Assembly (NCBI GenBank): GCA_015956445.1 | Contig: WIUZ02000009.1 | Location: 682,001-746,000, forward strand | Reading direction: 5' to 3' | Length of the DNA stretch: 64,000 bases | Source of the DNA: Thelephora terrestris | Lineage: Eukaryota > Basidiomycota > Agaricomycetes > Thelephorales > Thelephoraceae | Shown: positions 62,622-64,000 of the stretch, in pieces | How positions within the stretch are numbered: position 1 is the stretch's first letter | How the letters are laid out: each line of letters opens with the position of its first letter | Program-made: the position numbers and the translations under genes | Notes under the pieces: model-generated | What the model saw: only the letters and a program-made list of their open reading frames with translations | What the model was told of the DNA's origin: nothing | Databases searched by the model: none

Positions 62622-64000
62622 ATGTCCCACAGACCCGTTAAAACGATGAATAGGGCTAGGAAAGTTTGGGTACGACCCATCTCTCCCTCTGTTCCCCCTC
62701 ACTCCGTCACCTCCTGCAGGCCTCAATCGGACTCAGAATGGGATGTCCAATCTGAACAGAGCTGTTCTGACCAAGAATCTTGGAATGAACTACCCAGCTT
62801 AATGCATAAGTACGATAGCTTGGATTCTGAGGAAGATTGTGATACGCCTGCAACCCCTCAAAACCCCCCTTATGCAGTATTCAAGTATAGGAAGGTTCAG
62901 GACAGGGTAAAGCCTGTGGCAATGCCAATTCCTGAACATCAGAAGCCTCGACGTAGCTTCCCTCAAGACCCTCTCCTCAACCTCCCTAAGTTACCCTACC
63001 ACCCCCCTACCTTTTCCCCTACTACTAGGATTACATCTGAACGGATGAAAGAGCTTGATATTGATAACCATGAGGAGTTGTCAACTGAGGAACGTAAATT
63101 GTTGCAATATGTTTTGTGCCTCAATGAAAGGAGTATAGCCTTTGATGAGGACGAAAGAGGAACATTTCGTAATGATTACTTCTCTGATTACATCATTCCT
63201 ACTATTGAGCACGAACCATGGACTGAGAAGAACATACCCTTAGGTCTAAGTCACAAGGATGAAGTTCTACGTCTCCTTAAGGAAAAGATCAAGGCTGGAG
63301 TCTACGAGAGAGCCCAAACAGCTTATAGATCCAGATGGTTCTATGTTCTTAAGAAGGACGGTGGTTTAAGGTTAGTCCATGACCTTAGACGTCTTAATAG
63401 TGTAACAATCAGGGACTCAGCTGTTCCTCCCATCATTGAAGAATTTGTTGAAGCATATGCTGGACGTAGTGTTTATACTGTATTGGATATGTACTGGGGC
63501 TTCCATGCCAGAGTCCTAGATGTCCATAGTAGAGATCTTACTGCCTTCCAGACCCCTATAGGAGTTTTCCGACTTACGTCACTGCCAATGGGATACGTTA
63601 ATGCCCCAGCAGAATTCCAGGATACTATGATGTTCATCCTCCATGATGAAGTCCCAGACGTTGCAGGAGTCTTTATAGACGACATACCAATCAAGGGACC
63701 AGCTTCAAAGTACCTTGGACCAGATGGCAAGGAGGAAACCCTCAAAGAGAACCCAGGTATCAGAAGATACATATGGGAGCATATCAGCGACGTTCATAGA
63801 ATTCTTCATAGAATCGGAGAAGCAGGTGGTACAATATCGGCCAAGAAGATGCAGCTCTGCCGTGCAGAAGTAGAAATAGTAGGTCATAAGTGCAGTGCTA
63901 AAGGAAGAGAGCCAGTAGATTGTCGTGCTCAGAAGGTTGAAAATTGGCCAGTACCTCGTAACCTCAAAGAGCTCAGAGGATTCTTAGGCTTATGTGGAAC
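62622..64000 (+). CDS. Gypsy-type reverse transcriptase ORF (pol, 3' end outside window)
   Basis: The ATG at 62622 (cccacc-ATG) opens a frame of 459 codons that continues past the window. After an acidic, Ser-rich N-terminus it contains PLGLSHKDEVLRLLKEKIKA, then YRSRWFYVLKKDGGLRLVHD and RRLNSVTIRDS (RT motifs 1-2), LDMYWGF (motif A), LTSLPMGYVNAPAEFQDTM (motif B) and VFIDDIPIKGP (motif C, with FIDD in place of YIDD/YVDD). It reaches LKELRGFLGLCG, which precedes the RNase H. This is the agaricomycete Gypsy clade in which pol follows a separate gag-protease ORF. No gag or protease is seen upstream here. Confidence 0.88.
   Translation, partial: MSHRPVKTMNRARKVWVRPISPSVPPHSVTSCRPQSDSEWDVQSEQSCSDQESWNELPSLMHKYDSLDSEEDCDTPATPQNPPYAVFKYRKVQDRVKPVAMPIPEHQKPRRSFPQDPLLNLPKLPYHPPTFSPTTRITSERMKELDIDNHEELSTEERKLLQYVLCLNERSIAFDEDERGTFRNDYFSDYIIPTIEHEPWTEKNIPLGLSHKDEVLRLLKEKIKAGVYERAQTAYRSRWFYVLKKDGGLRLVHDLRRLNSVTIRDSAVPPIIEEFVEAYAGRSVYTVLDMYWGFHARVLDVHSRDLTAFQTPIGVFRLTSLPMGYVNAPAEFQDTMMFILHDEVPDVAGVFIDDIPIKGPASKYLGPDGKEETLKENPGIRRYIWEHISDVHRILHRIGEAGGTISAKKMQLCRAEVEIVGHKCSAKGREPVDCRAQKVENWPVPRNLKELRGFLGLCG

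Overview
The window looks like nuclear DNA of a basidiomycete fungus, most likely an agaricomycete. The reasons are short GT-AG introns (about 38-83 nt), several F-box/LRR-like genes of the kind that expands in mushroom-forming fungi, a Tnp2-type (CACTA/EnSpm) transposase, Ty1/Copia and Gypsy retroelements typical of that group, and no prokaryotic gene organisation. Every family assignment was made by eye from motifs, and no database search was possible.

Region 1 (1-26.4 kb) is an F-box gene cluster invaded by retroelements. Two almost identical Copia elements lie in opposite orientation. Copy A (1-4540, minus, cut by the window edge) and copy B (7597-12696, plus, complete, 5100 bp, identical 248-bp LTRs, 5-bp target duplication) each split a member of the same F-box family. 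Two related F-box genes are intact (15661-17406 and 23074-24837), one is a decayed stub (25085-25571), and a more distant F-box-like gene lies at 13014-14645. Between them are a gene that appears to fuse a RING finger to an epsin-like tail with UIM and NPF motifs (18161-19597), an unnamed gene with a frameshift (19917-20835), and a UCHL5/UCH37-type deubiquitinase with five exons (21254-22869). Several neighbours therefore belong to ubiquitin biology. A Helitron-like 3' end with a helicase scrap closes the region.

Region 2 (26.6-34 kb) is a degenerate Gypsy-type element. It has a probable LTR and primer site and a single 1805-codon ORF with Gag, a zinc knuckle and an aspartic protease. Reverse transcriptase is absent, and about 1000 highly charged residues follow the protease. 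The ORF runs into a CACTG transposon end at 33170.

Region 3 (34-45 kb) holds tandem repeats, a decayed Rab5-like gene, an intact six-exon WD40 gene with a C-terminal membrane segment, a three-exon gene with a repetitive lysine-rich tail, and a frameshifted secreted Kre9/Knh1-like cell-wall gene.

Region 4 (42.9-60.6 kb) is a nest of palindromic DNA transposons. Five elements start CACTGGGGGCA, are inverted repeats along nearly their whole length, and have 3-bp target duplications. Two sit inside a Tnp2 transposase pseudogene, one inside a multi-exon host gene, and one in an exon that also carries a 3.5-kb foldback element. The foldback has two 1.7-kb arms containing minisatellites and TTAGG-like arrays. 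Region 5 (60.6-64 kb) is a 2-kb C/T-rich tract followed by the start of a Gypsy pol ORF that runs off the window.
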